This document shows, one piece after another, positions 24,025 to 33,186 of a stretch of DNA of 64,000 bases. Positions within the stretch are counted from its first letter, which is position 1. Each line of letters opens with the position of its first letter. The notes beneath the pieces are model-generated. The model saw nothing but the letters and a program-made list of their open reading frames with translations, was not told the origin of the DNA and made no database searches. The stretch is from Gemmatimonadota bacterium. Lineage in GTDB: Bacteria; Latescibacterota; UBA2968; UBA8231. The stretch is taken from positions 155,618 to 219,617 of the forward strand of contig JABHDC010000245.1 in assembly GCA_018673255.1 (NCBI GenBank), in the 5' to 3' direction. The position numbers were made by a program, and so were the translations under genes.

Positions 24025-24996
24025 ATGATACGCATCTCGGTTTGGCACGGCGACCTCTCTGACGAGTATCTGCGACTCGTCACACAACTGGGCGCAGATT
24101 GTATCGACTTTGGCCACGGCGGCTTCTGGCCTGGTGTAGAAGAGCAGGGATATCCGGATGTCGTGCAGGTCAAGGCGATCCGGCGAAGAATCCGGGACTA
24201 CGGTCTCGACATCAACCGGGTGACATTGCCCGATATTCCGCAGGCGTTCATGGATGGTGAATCCGGAGCGCAGGTGGCAGTCGACAACAGCTGTCGCGCA
24301 CTGGAGGCCTTCGCCGAGGCCGGTGTGCCGATCGCCCGGCAACGTTTCTGCGGCGACACCTTCCCGTGGCTGTTGACGCGCTATCGGGCCGTGCATCGCG
24401 GCGGGTATCGTTCGCGCGGTGAGTCGCTGGGACTCACCAAGGACGCGCAGCCGACGCCGACGCAGGAAGAACTGGAGTCCTGGTGGGAGAAGTTTCTCGC
24501 CGTTTATGGCAAGCTGGTGCCGATCGCCGAGGAGGGCGACATCCGACTGGCCATGCATCCGTCGGACACGCCGAATGTGGACACGCCCTTCGGTGCCCTC
24601 GGTTACCACCGCATCATCGACGCTTTCCCGTCGCGGCAGGTGGGTTATCTCTACTGCTGCGGCACCCGGGCCGAGGCGGGGGGCAGCTCCCTGATCATGG
24701 ATGAGATCCACAACTATGGACGCAAGGGACGCATCTTCACGCTCCATATGCGCAATGTGCGGGGTTCACTGGCGACAGCCGGTGGTTTCGAAGAGACACT
24801 GCTCGATGATGGGGACATCAACATGTTCAAAGTGCTTGAGGAACTGAGACGGGTCGGATTCTCCGGCTGCATCAATCCCGATCACATCCCCGCTGTGGAA
24901 GGGGACGGACCGGGAGTGCACCAGGGATTGTCGTATTCGATCGGTTATCTGAAGGCGCTGCTGGCAGCGCAGGCGGCGGTGGGGTCCCAGCGATGA
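24025..24996 (+). CDS. Mannonate dehydratase-like enzyme (UxuA family), copy 1
   Basis: A TIM-barrel enzyme of 323 residues. Motifs of the UxuA family: LGADCIDFGHGG, PIARQRFCGD, LAMHPSDTPN, IFTLHMRNVRGS and CINPDHIPAV. The His/Cys/Asp residues in these segments are the metal ligands of mannonate dehydratase, which converts D-mannonate to 2-keto-3-deoxygluconate. The protein is shorter than E. coli UxuA, so another sugar acid is possible. The ATG at 24025 (or 24016) starts the conserved region. The stop overlaps the next gene (ATGA). A second UxuA-like gene closes the same operon at 30694. Confidence 0.75.
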   Translation: MIRISVWHGDLSDEYLRLVTQLGADCIDFGHGGFWPGVEEQGYPDVVQVKAIRRRIRDYGLDINRVTLPDIPQAFMDGESGAQVAVDNSCRALEAFAEAGVPIARQRFCGDTFPWLLTRYRAVHRGGYRSRGESLGLTKDAQPTPTQEELESWWEKFLAVYGKLVPIAEEGDIRLAMHPSDTPNVDTPFGALGYHRIIDAFPSRQVGYLYCCGTRAEAGGSSLIMDEIHNYGRKGRIFTLHMRNVRGSLATAGGFEETLLDDGDINMFKVLEELRRVGFSGCINPDHIPAVEGDGPGVHQGLSYSIGYLKALLAAQAAVGSQR

Positions 24997-26195
24997 AGAA
25001 GATTGCCGCCATCATCACCGTCTATCGTCCTGGCTCTCACGCCGATGTACTGGTGGGCAAGTTTCTGCAGGGATTTCCCACCGATGGGGAGCTGCTCGAA
25101 CCCCGCGTCGAGATTGCCTCCATGTACATCGATCAGGCCTTCGATGATGACATGAGTCAGGAATTGTCTGAACGCTTCGACATTCCCATCTATCAGAGCA
25201 TCGTTGGCGCCATGACGCTGGGTGGCAAGGACTTGGCCGTCGACGGGGTCCTGCTCATCGGCGAACATGGTGACTACGCGTGGAATGAGAAAGAGCAGCA
25301 CTTGTATCCACGTCGCTATTTCATGGAGCAGATCACCGGTGTCATGGCCAAGGCGGGGCGGGGTGTGCCGGTATACAACGACAAGCACCTGTCCTGGCGC
25401 TGGGAGGATGCGCGCTGGATGGCCGATCGGGCTGCCGAACTGGGGGCGCCCTTCATGGCCGGCTCCTCGTTGCCCGTCGCCTGGCGCGATCCCTTTCTCG
25501 AGCACGATCTGGATACGCCTCTCAAGGAGGCCATCGCCGTCGGTTTCTCCGGTCTCGACATCTACGGGTTCCACACGCTCGAGGTGCTGCAATGTATGGT
25601 GGAACGCCGTGCCGGCGGTGAGTCGGGGGTCGTTGCCGTCACCTGCCTGGAAGGAGAGCAGGCCTGGGCCCATGGGCAGGGCGAGGGTGCCTGGTGGCGC
25701 GAACTGGCCGAAGCGGCGTGCGCGACGGTTGATGGATCAGGACGTGAAGAGGGGGCCATGGAAGATCACTGCGAGAATCCGGCCCTCTTCCTGGTGGAAT
25801 ACAGTGACGGATTTCGCGGCGCCGTGGTCATGCTCAATGGGTACCTGCGTGAACTGGCTTACGCCTCACGACGCCAGGAGGGTGCTGTCGAGGCGACCTG
25901 GTTCAAGTGTCAGGGACACGGCGGTGAAGATGGTGCCTATGCCCACTTCAGTTACCTGGGTCTGAATGTGGAGGAGATGTTCATCACCGGTCAGCCCCAG
26001 TATCCCCTCGAGCGCACACTGCTCACGACAGGGGTTCTGGAGGCGGCACTGACCTCCCGGCACGAAGGCCACGTGCGCCTCGAGACGCCATGGCTGGAAT
26101 TCGGCTACCGATCCTACGAGCAACTGAAGTTCCAGCCCACAGCGCCCTCGCCCACTGGCTCCTGCCTGGACCCATTTCCCCCGGAGCGTGGCTGA
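24993..26195 (+). CDS. Conserved hypothetical protein of a sugar-acid operon
   Basis: A 400-residue soluble protein. It begins KKIAAIITVYRPGSHADVLV, with a nucleotide-binding-like first strand but no classic Gly-x-Gly-x2-Gly loop. VDGVLLIGEHGDYAWNEKEQ, PVYNDKHLSWRWEDARWM and PFMAGSSLPVAWR are strongly patterned. The organisation resembles Gfo/Idh/MocA-like oxidoreductases with an altered nucleotide loop. No reaction can be assigned. Both ends overlap neighbours (ATGA upstream, TGATG downstream), so it is a firm member of the operon. Confidence 0.65.
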   Translation: MKKIAAIITVYRPGSHADVLVGKFLQGFPTDGELLEPRVEIASMYIDQAFDDDMSQELSERFDIPIYQSIVGAMTLGGKDLAVDGVLLIGEHGDYAWNEKEQHLYPRRYFMEQITGVMAKAGRGVPVYNDKHLSWRWEDARWMADRAAELGAPFMAGSSLPVAWRDPFLEHDLDTPLKEAIAVGFSGLDIYGFHTLEVLQCMVERRAGGESGVVAVTCLEGEQAWAHGQGEGAWWRELAEAACATVDGSGREEGAMEDHCENPALFLVEYSDGFRGAVVMLNGYLRELAYASRRQEGAVEATWFKCQGHGGEDGAYAHFSYLGLNVEEMFITGQPQYPLERTLLTTGVLEAALTSRHEGHVRLETPWLEFGYRSYEQLKFQPTAPSPTGSCLDPFPPERG

Positions 26196-27013
26196 TGGCC
26201 ACTTTCACGATCACCGGCTTTGCCGATGAGATCGCGCCGGCAATGGATGAGCAGGTTGCCGGATTGCAGGCGACGCAGGTCGCCTGGGTTGAAGTGCGAG
26301 GTGTTGATGGGACAGGCGTGCTGGATCTGACGGACACGCAGGCTGAACAACTACGGCGCCGCCTGGTGGATGCCGGGATCGGGGTTTCTTCCGTCGGCTC
26401 TCCCATCGGCAAGGTGGATATCGCCGATGATCTGGAAGCGCACTTCGAACAATTTCAAATCGCCCTGCGCCGGGCAGAGCAACTGGGCTGCGACTACGTG
26501 CGCATCTTCTCGTTCTATCACAAGGATCAGGCGGCGGCTGCCATCCGTGGTCTGGTGATGGAGCAGATGCATCGCATGACGCAAGCGGCGGTCGAGGCGG
26601 GCGTGACGTTGCTGCACGAGAATGAAAAGGGGATCTACGGAGAGTCTCCCGAGCATTGCCTGGATCTGCTCGCCACGGTGAATTCCCCGCACCTGCGGGC
26701 CGCCTTCGATCCGGCCAATTTCATCCAGTGTGGTCACGCGGCGAAGGCGGGCTTCGATCTGCTCGTCGAGCACGTCGCCTACTTCCACATCAAGGATGCC
26801 GTCGCCGCCACAGGCCGTGTCGTGCCCGCCGGCCACGGGGATGGCGCGCTGGAGCAGATTCTGCGCGCTGCCGTGGAACGCGGTTTCTCGGGGTTCGCTT
26901 CCATCGAACCCCACTTGAAGGCCGACGATCCTGACTTCGGTGGTTCTGGGGCCGAACGATTCGCGACTGCCGTTGCGGCGCTGCGATCGTTGCTCGACCG
27001 AGTCGAGAGATGA
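26195..27013 (+). CDS. Xylose isomerase-like TIM-barrel sugar epimerase/isomerase
   Basis: A 272-residue AP_endonuc_2-type barrel. Metal-site residues appear in LLHENEKGIYG (Glu), AAFDPANFIQCG (Asp), YFHIKDAV (His) and FASIEPHLK (Glu). The family includes hydroxypyruvate isomerase, inosose enzymes and ketose epimerases. It sits in an operon with UxuA-like dehydratases, which favours a sugar or sugar-acid substrate. The ATG overlaps the preceding stop. Confidence 0.8.
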   Translation: MATFTITGFADEIAPAMDEQVAGLQATQVAWVEVRGVDGTGVLDLTDTQAEQLRRRLVDAGIGVSSVGSPIGKVDIADDLEAHFEQFQIALRRAEQLGCDYVRIFSFYHKDQAAAAIRGLVMEQMHRMTQAAVEAGVTLLHENEKGIYGESPEHCLDLLATVNSPHLRAAFDPANFIQCGHAAKAGFDLLVEHVAYFHIKDAVAATGRVVPAGHGDGALEQILRAAVERGFSGFASIEPHLKADDPDFGGSGAERFATAVAALRSLLDRVER

Positions 27014-27028
27014 GATCGATGGCCACTG

Positions 27029-30000
27029 ATGCGTAGCGCTGTCTGTGATCGCCGCCGTATTCGATGTCGCGGCACGTGGCGAAATCTGGATGGCACCAAT
27101 GGGCTGCCCGGGCCGGTGATCAGTCTGTTCCAGGACGATCATGGGTTCCTCTGGATGGGCACGTGGGGCAGTGGTGCGGTTCGATACGATGGCGACGCCA
27201 TGCGAGTCTTCGGTGTCGCCGACGGCATGTCCGGAGACACCGTCTGGGGAATTTCGCAGGATCTGGATGGTCACATCTGGTTCGCCGCCACACAGGGCGT
27301 GTGCAGGTGGGATGGCCAGCAATTCCACTCTTACGGCGTGGAAGACGGCTTGCCCCACCACCAGAGCAATTACATCTACACCGATGCGCAGGGCAGGATC
27401 TGGGTCGCTACCGAGGCTGGGGTCGCGGTCTGGAATGGAAAACGATTCGACAGCTTCGGGCTGTCAGAGGGACTGAGCCTGGCCCGCGTCGAGCACATTA
27501 CTGAAGACAGTCAGGGTGGCTTGTGGCTGGCAGGAGATGGTGGTGCGGCCAGGTATGATGGCGAGCAGTTCGAGGTCTGGACGTCGATGGGAGGGGAGGA
27601 ACTGGGTTTCATCGAGACGGCCGTCGTCGATCACCAGGACCGGCTTTACCTGGGCACTGAGAAGGGGCTCTTCGTGCGTGCGCCCGACGGCGATGTCTCC
27701 CGCATACGCGCCAGTGATGGCCTGGTTCACGATGTGGTCCGCGACCTGTGCGTCGATGATGCCGGCAATGTGTGGGTGGCGGCACGTGGTGGCGTCAGCT
27801 GTCTGGACGAGGTGGGGGCACTCAATTTCACCCTTGCCGATGGGTTGGTGAACAATCAGCTGACCAGTGTCACCCAGGATCAGGCCGGTGACATGTGGTT
27901 TGGCAGTTTCGGCGGCATCAGCCAGTATAGCCAGTCCTTCACTTCCCTGACCCAGGCCGATGGGCTGGCCGGTGACGACATGCGATCGGTGATCACCGAC
28001 CGTCGTGGCCACCGCTGGCTTGCCACGATCAGCGGGCTGAGCCGCTTCGATGGCGAGAATCTGGTTACCTATGAGGAGAGCGACGGACTGCCCGACCACC
28101 GGGTCTTCTCCGTGTGTGAGGCGCGTGATGGCACCATCTGGGTGGGCACCGAAGGGGGCCTGTGCCGGTGGGATCCGGAGGCCGCCCGATTCGAAAACTG
28201 GACAACGGCGGATGGTCTGGTTCACAACCGCGTCTACCGGATATCTGAAGACGGGCAAGGCAATCTGTGGCTGGCTACCGAAGGCGGGCTGAGTTGTCGC
28301 CGCCCCGATGGCCGATTCGACAATTGGACCACGGCGCAGGGACTCGTCCACGACGATGTCAACACGGCCGCTATGGACTCTCAGGGGCAACTATGGATTG
28401 CCACCGAGGGCGGCCTCAGCCGCTTTGATGGCGAGCACTTCACGAATTTCGCCGCCCCCGACGTGCCGGCTCTGGAGCGTTGCCACGATGTGATCGTCGA
28501 TCGCGAGGATGTCGTATGGGTCGCCACCAGCGCCGGTGTCTGGCGTTGGCGGGATGGTGAAACGCAGGTCTGGACGCAGGCCGATGGCTTGGGCAATGAC
28601 CAGGTCCTGCGTTTGTACAAGGATCGCATGGGTTTTCTGTGGATGTCGACCTGGGGTGGTCTGAGTCGGTTCGATGGTCAGGTCTTCCAGACCCTGACGT
28701 CGGAGGACGGACTGGCCTCCAGCATCGTATTGGCCATCGACGAAGACGAGCAGGGCCGCTTCTGGTTCGGCACGACGGCGGGACTCACGGTGTTCCACCC
28801 ACCCGTGGCCACGGCACCACCCGTCTACATCCGCGCCGTCGTCGCCGATCGGCGCTATGAAGACTTTGATGGACCTGTGCAGCTGACGGCATCTTCGTCG
28901 CTGACGGCCATCGAATTTGCCAGCGTCAGCTTCAAGACACGACGCGGCCGACTCGTCTATCGATACCGTCTCGACGGGGTCGACGACGACTGGCAGACGA
29001 CGCAGGAGCGGCGGGTCGAATATGAGGGTCTGCCACCTGGCGACTATCAATTCCACGTCAGTGCCATCGATCGTGATCTGAACTATTCAATGCCGGCAGT
29101 ACTGGCGTTGCATGTCCTGCCGGATACGCGTGATGAAAAGATCGATGAGTTGGAACGGCGGGTGCAGGCTCGTACCCAGGTGTTGCAGGAGCAGAATCAG
29201 GTTCTCGAAGGCACACTGGACGAACTGCGGCAGACCCAGGGCCAGCTCATTGTGCAGGAGAAGATGGCCGCCCTCGGTTCACTGGTTGCCGGCATCGCTC
29301 ACGAACTCAATACGCCACTGGGCACGATGCGCAGCTCTGCCGATGTCCTGACCCGGGGCCTGGAACGGCTGCGACGGCTGCTGGATACCCGTACAGCCGA
29401 AGCGACCAGCGACGCGGCGGCTGATGAGCGGCAGCAGGAGCGTGTACTCAAGGTTCTGGGTGACAGCAACGGTGCAACGGGCACGGCCATCGATCGGCTG
29501 GCACGGATCGTGGACGGCCTCAAGACCTTCACCCATCTGGATCGTGCCGAATACGAGCGCGTGGATATTCATGAGGGGCTTGATTCGGCGCTGACCCTGT
29601 TGGAACCGCAATTGCCGACGGGAATTCGTGTCGAGCGGGAGTACGGCTCGCTGCCCAAGGTGTATTGCTATCCGCAGGAGTTGAACCAGGTCTTCATGAA
29701 TCTGCTGATGAATGCCAAACAGGCGCTCGAACAGGCGGAAACGGGCACGATCCACGTGCGCACACACCTGGATGACACGTATGTCGTCATTGAGATCACC
29801 GACGACGGCGTCGGGATTGAGCCGGAGCGTTTGCAGCGGATCTTCGATCCGGCCTTTGCTCGCAAAGAACAACGGGTCGGCATGGGACTCGGACTGCCCA
29901 CCAGCTACAACATTGTGCGCAAGCACGCCGGTACGATCGACGTTGATAGTGAGCCCGGTCGAGGGACCCAGGTGACCGTGCGTCTGCCGACCAGTGAACC

Positions 30001-30067
30001 CAAGCGCCGCGGTCCACCTCCTCTGCGGCGGGCACCAAAGCGAGCTGCTGAAGGTATAGAATCATGA
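27029..30067 (+). CDS. Two-propeller sensor histidine kinase without membrane anchors
   Basis: A 1012-residue kinase. Residues of about 18-590 are Reg_prop repeats forming two seven-bladed propellers (GFLWMGTWGSGAVRYDG, LWLATEGGLS and many like them). A Y_Y_Y domain spans about 627-687, a coiled coil 702-744. HisKA has H758 in GIAHELNTPLG, and the HATPase has NLLMNAKQAL, ITDDGVGI and GMGLGLPTSYN. This resembles hybrid two-component sensors of polysaccharide use, but no signal peptide precedes the propeller and no membrane helix lies between Y_Y_Y and the coiled coil. An in-frame stop at 27011 rules out an upstream extension. There is no receiver or AraC output. It is embedded in the UxuA-like operon, 15 bases after the isomerase. 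Confidence 0.85.
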   Translation: MRSAVCDRRRIRCRGTWRNLDGTNGLPGPVISLFQDDHGFLWMGTWGSGAVRYDGDAMRVFGVADGMSGDTVWGISQDLDGHIWFAATQGVCRWDGQQFHSYGVEDGLPHHQSNYIYTDAQGRIWVATEAGVAVWNGKRFDSFGLSEGLSLARVEHITEDSQGGLWLAGDGGAARYDGEQFEVWTSMGGEELGFIETAVVDHQDRLYLGTEKGLFVRAPDGDVSRIRASDGLVHDVVRDLCVDDAGNVWVAARGGVSCLDEVGALNFTLADGLVNNQLTSVTQDQAGDMWFGSFGGISQYSQSFTSLTQADGLAGDDMRSVITDRRGHRWLATISGLSRFDGENLVTYEESDGLPDHRVFSVCEARDGTIWVGTEGGLCRWDPEAARFENWTTADGLVHNRVYRISEDGQGNLWLATEGGLSCRRPDGRFDNWTTAQGLVHDDVNTAAMDSQGQLWIATEGGLSRFDGEHFTNFAAPDVPALERCHDVIVDREDVVWVATSAGVWRWRDGETQVWTQADGLGNDQVLRLYKDRMGFLWMSTWGGLSRFDGQVFQTLTSEDGLASSIVLAIDEDEQGRFWFGTTAGLTVFHPPVATAPPVYIRAVVADRRYEDFDGPVQLTASSSLTAIEFASVSFKTRRGRLVYRYRLDGVDDDWQTTQERRVEYEGLPPGDYQFHVSAIDRDLNYSMPAVLALHVLPDTRDEKIDELERRVQARTQVLQEQNQVLEGTLDELRQTQGQLIVQEKMAALGSLVAGIAHELNTPLGTMRSSADVLTRGLERLRRLLDTRTAEATSDAAADERQQERVLKVLGDSNGATGTAIDRLARIVDGLKTFTHLDRAEYERVDIHEGLDSALTLLEPQLPTGIRVEREYGSLPKVYCYPQELNQVFMNLLMNAKQALEQAETGTIHVRTHLDDTYVVIEITDDGVGIEPERLQRIFDPAFARKEQRVGMGLGLPTSYNIVRKHAGTIDVDSEPGRGTQVTVRLPTSEPKRRGPPPLRRAPKRAAEGIES

Positions 30068-30124
30068 ACCGGCTCCGCTTCCCGATGGTATTTCCCCCGG
30101 CCCTTGCCCCCGAGTGCCTCTGAA

Positions 30125-30697
30125 GTGAAGCGGATTGTCATCATTGGTCCTGGCGGGGCGGGCAAGTCCACCCTGGCACTCCAGCTGGGGGCGGTCCTCG
30201 ATCTGCCGGTGATTCATCTGGACCGGGAGCTATGGCAGCCAGGCTGGGTGATCACGCCCCGAGACAGTCAGGTTCGCCTGCAGGCGGAGATGGTCACTGG
30301 CGATCGCTGGATCATCGATGGCAACTACGGCGCGACGCTGCAGATCCGATTGACCGCTGCCGATACCGTGCTGTTCCTCGACCTGCATCCGCTGCGATGT
30401 CTCTGGCGGGTTTTCAAGCGAAGCATTCGGTATCGTGGTCGCACGCGACCGGATATGGGGCCAGGGTGTCTGGAGCGGTGGCCGAATCGAGAATTCCTGA
30501 CCTGGATCGCCACCTACCGTCGCCGTAAACGACCGGCGGTTCGACAGATGCTGGGTCAGTTGTCATCCTCCACGGATGTGCACGAACTGCGCTCACCTCG
30601 ACAGGTGCGCCATTTTCTCAAAGAGATCACCCTGCGCCACGCACTCGGCGAAGCGGCGCTGGCAGCGGCACTGAACGAGCGGGCAAGATTCGGGTGA
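30125..30697 (+). CDS. P-loop kinase-like protein (topology modulation/adenylate kinase type)
   Basis: A 190-residue P-loop NTPase. It starts KRIVIIGPGGAGKSTLALQL (Walker A), followed by HLDRELWQPGW, RWIIDGNYG and VLFLDLHPLRCLWRVFKRS. This order is typical of the topology-modulation (FlaR)/adenylate kinase-related family. The substrate is unknown. The GTG at 30125 places the P-loop as in relatives; TTG at 30104 is an alternative. The stop overlaps the next UxuA-like start. Confidence 0.75.
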   Translation: MKRIVIIGPGGAGKSTLALQLGAVLDLPVIHLDRELWQPGWVITPRDSQVRLQAEMVTGDRWIIDGNYGATLQIRLTAADTVLFLDLHPLRCLWRVFKRSIRYRGRTRPDMGPGCLERWPNREFLTWIATYRRRKRPAVRQMLGQLSSSTDVHELRSPRQVRHFLKEITLRHALGEAALAAALNERARFG

Positions 30698-31710
30698 AGA
30701 TCAGCCTCCCCGCTCCCGAGTTGTCACAACAGCGCCTCGAATCCTATCGCCGGATGGGCGTGCAAGTCGTCACCGTTCCCCGGCGCCTGCGTACAGAGGC
30801 CACTCAGCGTCCCATCAAACCCCTGGTCCCTCCTGCGGCGACAGGTGAAACGACATCGCAGGCCCCGCCACCGGATCCGCAGGAACTGGCTCGCATCGTG
30901 GCACGGTGTTGCGAATTCGGGCTGGAACCCGGGTCCATCGATTGGGGGCTGTCGACGGCGATCTTGTCGGGTGAGCCACGACGAGAACAGGATCTGTCGC
31001 TCTTCAACGAGAGCGTTCGGATCATCGGCGCATCGGGCATCGGGGTGATCACGCTGAACTTTACGCGGCTGCGTGCCTCCGAAGGTTACCGTCTGGCACC
31101 GGGGGCCGGTCGTGGTGGCGCGGACCTGCGTGACTTCGATGCAACGCGCATCGACGGGTTGCCGCCGCTGCCTGCCGTGGGCGAGCATGACGAGGCCGCC
31201 ATGTGGGATCGCCTGATCTGGTTTCTGGAGGGGGCCGTGCCGGTGGCGGCCAGCGCCGGGGTACGATTTGCGATGCATCCGAATGACCCACCCGTGCCCA
31301 GCTTCCGCGGCGTGGCGCAGCCGCTGCACAATCTGGCCGCCATGCAGCGGCTCGTGCAGGCTGTCGACGATCCGGCCAATGGCATCTTCCTGGATACCGG
31401 TGTCGCAACCGAATGGGGGGAGGATGCCGTGGCTGTCGTGGACTGGTTCGCGCGTCGTGATCGGGTGTCGCTGGCGCATGTACGCAATGTGCAGGTCGAT
31501 GAACCCATGCGTCGTTATGCGGAGACCTTCGTCGACGCCGGAGATGCCGACATTGGCGCCTGCCTGCGTTGTCTGGCCGATTGCGGTTACAAGGGTGGGA
31601 TCGATCCCGACCATACGCCGCGCTTCACGGTCGATGGCTCCGATCTGGCCATTGGATGGAGTTGGGCGCTGGGTGCCCTGGCCGGTTGGCGGGATGCCGC
31701 GGTGGGATGA
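30694..31710 (+). CDS. Mannonate dehydratase-like enzyme (UxuA family), copy 2
   Basis: A 338-residue relative of the gene at 24025 (shared LAMHPND-type, SLAHVRNVQVD and GGIDPDHTPRF segments). It also has LPPLPAVGEHDEAAMWDRL, typical of true UxuA proteins. The metal-binding His, Asp and HxRxV elements are present. GTG start overlaps the previous stop by 4 bases. Having two diverged UxuA-like enzymes in one operon suggests two related sugar-acid substrates. It is the last gene of the operon. Confidence 0.78.
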   Translation: MKISLPAPELSQQRLESYRRMGVQVVTVPRRLRTEATQRPIKPLVPPAATGETTSQAPPPDPQELARIVARCCEFGLEPGSIDWGLSTAILSGEPRREQDLSLFNESVRIIGASGIGVITLNFTRLRASEGYRLAPGAGRGGADLRDFDATRIDGLPPLPAVGEHDEAAMWDRLIWFLEGAVPVAASAGVRFAMHPNDPPVPSFRGVAQPLHNLAAMQRLVQAVDDPANGIFLDTGVATEWGEDAVAVVDWFARRDRVSLAHVRNVQVDEPMRRYAETFVDAGDADIGACLRCLADCGYKGGIDPDHTPRFTVDGSDLAIGWSWALGALAGWRDAAVG

Positions 31711-32079
31711 AACGTGCTTCGTCGACGGTGGGGCGCACACCTGGGGTTTGGGCTGCGGGTTGGCGAGCCGCTGCGCTGGGCTCTGAGTCCTCTGTGGTTC
31801 TTGCGGGGTATGGGCGGCGCCCATGTCGCCTCCGGCATGCGCGCCACCATCGACGCGGGCGTACCGTGTCCGCCCAGGATCCTCAGTCAGATCGTCCGGT
31901 CGCTGGTGTGACGGGGATGCCTCTTCGGGTAGTCCTACCGATCAAGCGGCCTTCCAGCAGGGAGCCTGACAGCCCGCTCTCACAACCCTCCGAATCTGGA
32001 AACCTCTACTTGACTACTCTGGCCCAATAAGATCTCATGTTGTACGCAATTTGCAGATTTCACATACACTTGCACCCAT
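31711..32079. other. Convergent intergenic region, nothing recognised
   Basis: About 370 bases separate the converging UxuA-like gene and the GNAT gene. Short open frames exist on both strands but have no ribosome site or recognisable sequence. A small hairpin (ATGGGC-GGC-GCCCAT, about 31810-31824) is the only structure seen. Confidence 0.4.
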
Positions 32080-33009
32080 TTACTCATCGATGAAATGTTG
32101 GGCGTAGGAGTAGAAATCGAGGCATCGGAAGCCAAGTCGCTGGTACAGACTGAAGGCCGGCTCCCAGGTCCGCCCGGTACGGAGCCAGAACTGCCTCCCG
32201 CGATCACCGTGACGCTCGGCAAGCTTCTGCATGCATCGGATGATGACGTACTCCCCCAGACCCATTCCGCGATGGGTCGAGGCAACGCCAATCTGAGACA
32301 GTGTGAGATCCCCGCCATTCGAACAGGTGCCGATCGCCAATGCGACGTTTTGATCGTCGTCTCCCAGGACAACCCAGGCCTGGGAACTGTCGTCCTTCAG
32401 GGACCTGAGGAAGCCTTCGAGCATCTCCCTGTCACCCTCGCGTCTATCCTCATCCGAGATCGGTCTGCTTCGATGGGAGAGGAGGGAATCGCTGTACCAC
32501 TTGACCATCTCCTCGAGGTCTCCCTCTTGGGGGTCCACTTCCCTGATCTTGTCAGGCAGCTCTGGTAGCGAGAGCAGGTCGATTGCGCCAAGGGGAGCCG
32601 CCAGCCCAGCTCGGGGGGTCAGTTTGAAGCCCAGGAGAGGCAGCATCCCAGCGAAGTAGGCATTGTGCGACGGTGGGTTCTCCTTGATCACGATCAGGAT
32701 CTCTGTTGCGCTTGCATGTTGCGCATCCGACACGACGGAGCGTACGGCTGACTCAACGATCCTGTACCGCTCATCCCAGTCGCTCGGGATGATGTATGAG
32801 ATTTCCCACGTACTGCCCCGCTTGATTCGCGCGAGTCCCGTACCGAACTCAGACTCCAGACGGAACAGCTCGGCCGGGTCCACCTCGGCGTTCACTTCGC
32901 CCTGGATGAAGCTCTCGATCTCCTCTCGAGAGAATCCGAGCGGGTGGAAAACGCCGCGAACCATGCTGGGTAGCTCCTCGTAGTGCTTGGCTGGATCGTC
33001 TCGCAGCAT
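32080..33009 (-). CDS. GNAT-family acetyltransferase with N-terminal extension
   Basis: A 309-residue protein. The C-terminal half is a GNAT fold: QAWVVLGDDDQNVALAIG, IGVASTHRGMGLGEYVI (the acetyl-CoA loop), and SLYQRLGFRCLDFYSYAQH. The first 150 residues (including STWEISYIIPSDWDERY) probably form a degenerate second GNAT-like unit. The acceptor is unknown. It is alone, 177 bases downstream of the hybrid-kinase 3' end. Confidence 0.75.
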   Translation of the reverse strand: MLRDDPAKHYEELPSMVRGVFHPLGFSREEIESFIQGEVNAEVDPAELFRLESEFGTGLARIKRGSTWEISYIIPSDWDERYRIVESAVRSVVSDAQHASATEILIVIKENPPSHNAYFAGMLPLLGFKLTPRAGLAAPLGAIDLLSLPELPDKIREVDPQEGDLEEMVKWYSDSLLSHRSRPISDEDRREGDREMLEGFLRSLKDDSSQAWVVLGDDDQNVALAIGTCSNGGDLTLSQIGVASTHRGMGLGEYVIIRCMQKLAERHGDRGRQFWLRTGRTWEPAFSLYQRLGFRCLDFYSYAQHFIDE

Positions 33010-33186
33010 GGCTGGCTCTACCTATTCTTGGACCAAGTCCGAAGTCAGTGACGTCATGGGACCGGCAACGAGTTCGCCTCACCTCTCAACGGAGTCTTCG
33101 CGTCGGACTCCCTACTATCCGGGTATCCAACCAATCCTGCGTGTGGAGACCTGTGGCATGCAGGGCCCGGCGACAGCCCAGGCCCC

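Noticed and set aside
31714..31911. Small plus-strand frame after the second UxuA-like gene
   Set aside because: No ribosome site, skewed composition and no recognisable family; left as intergenic.
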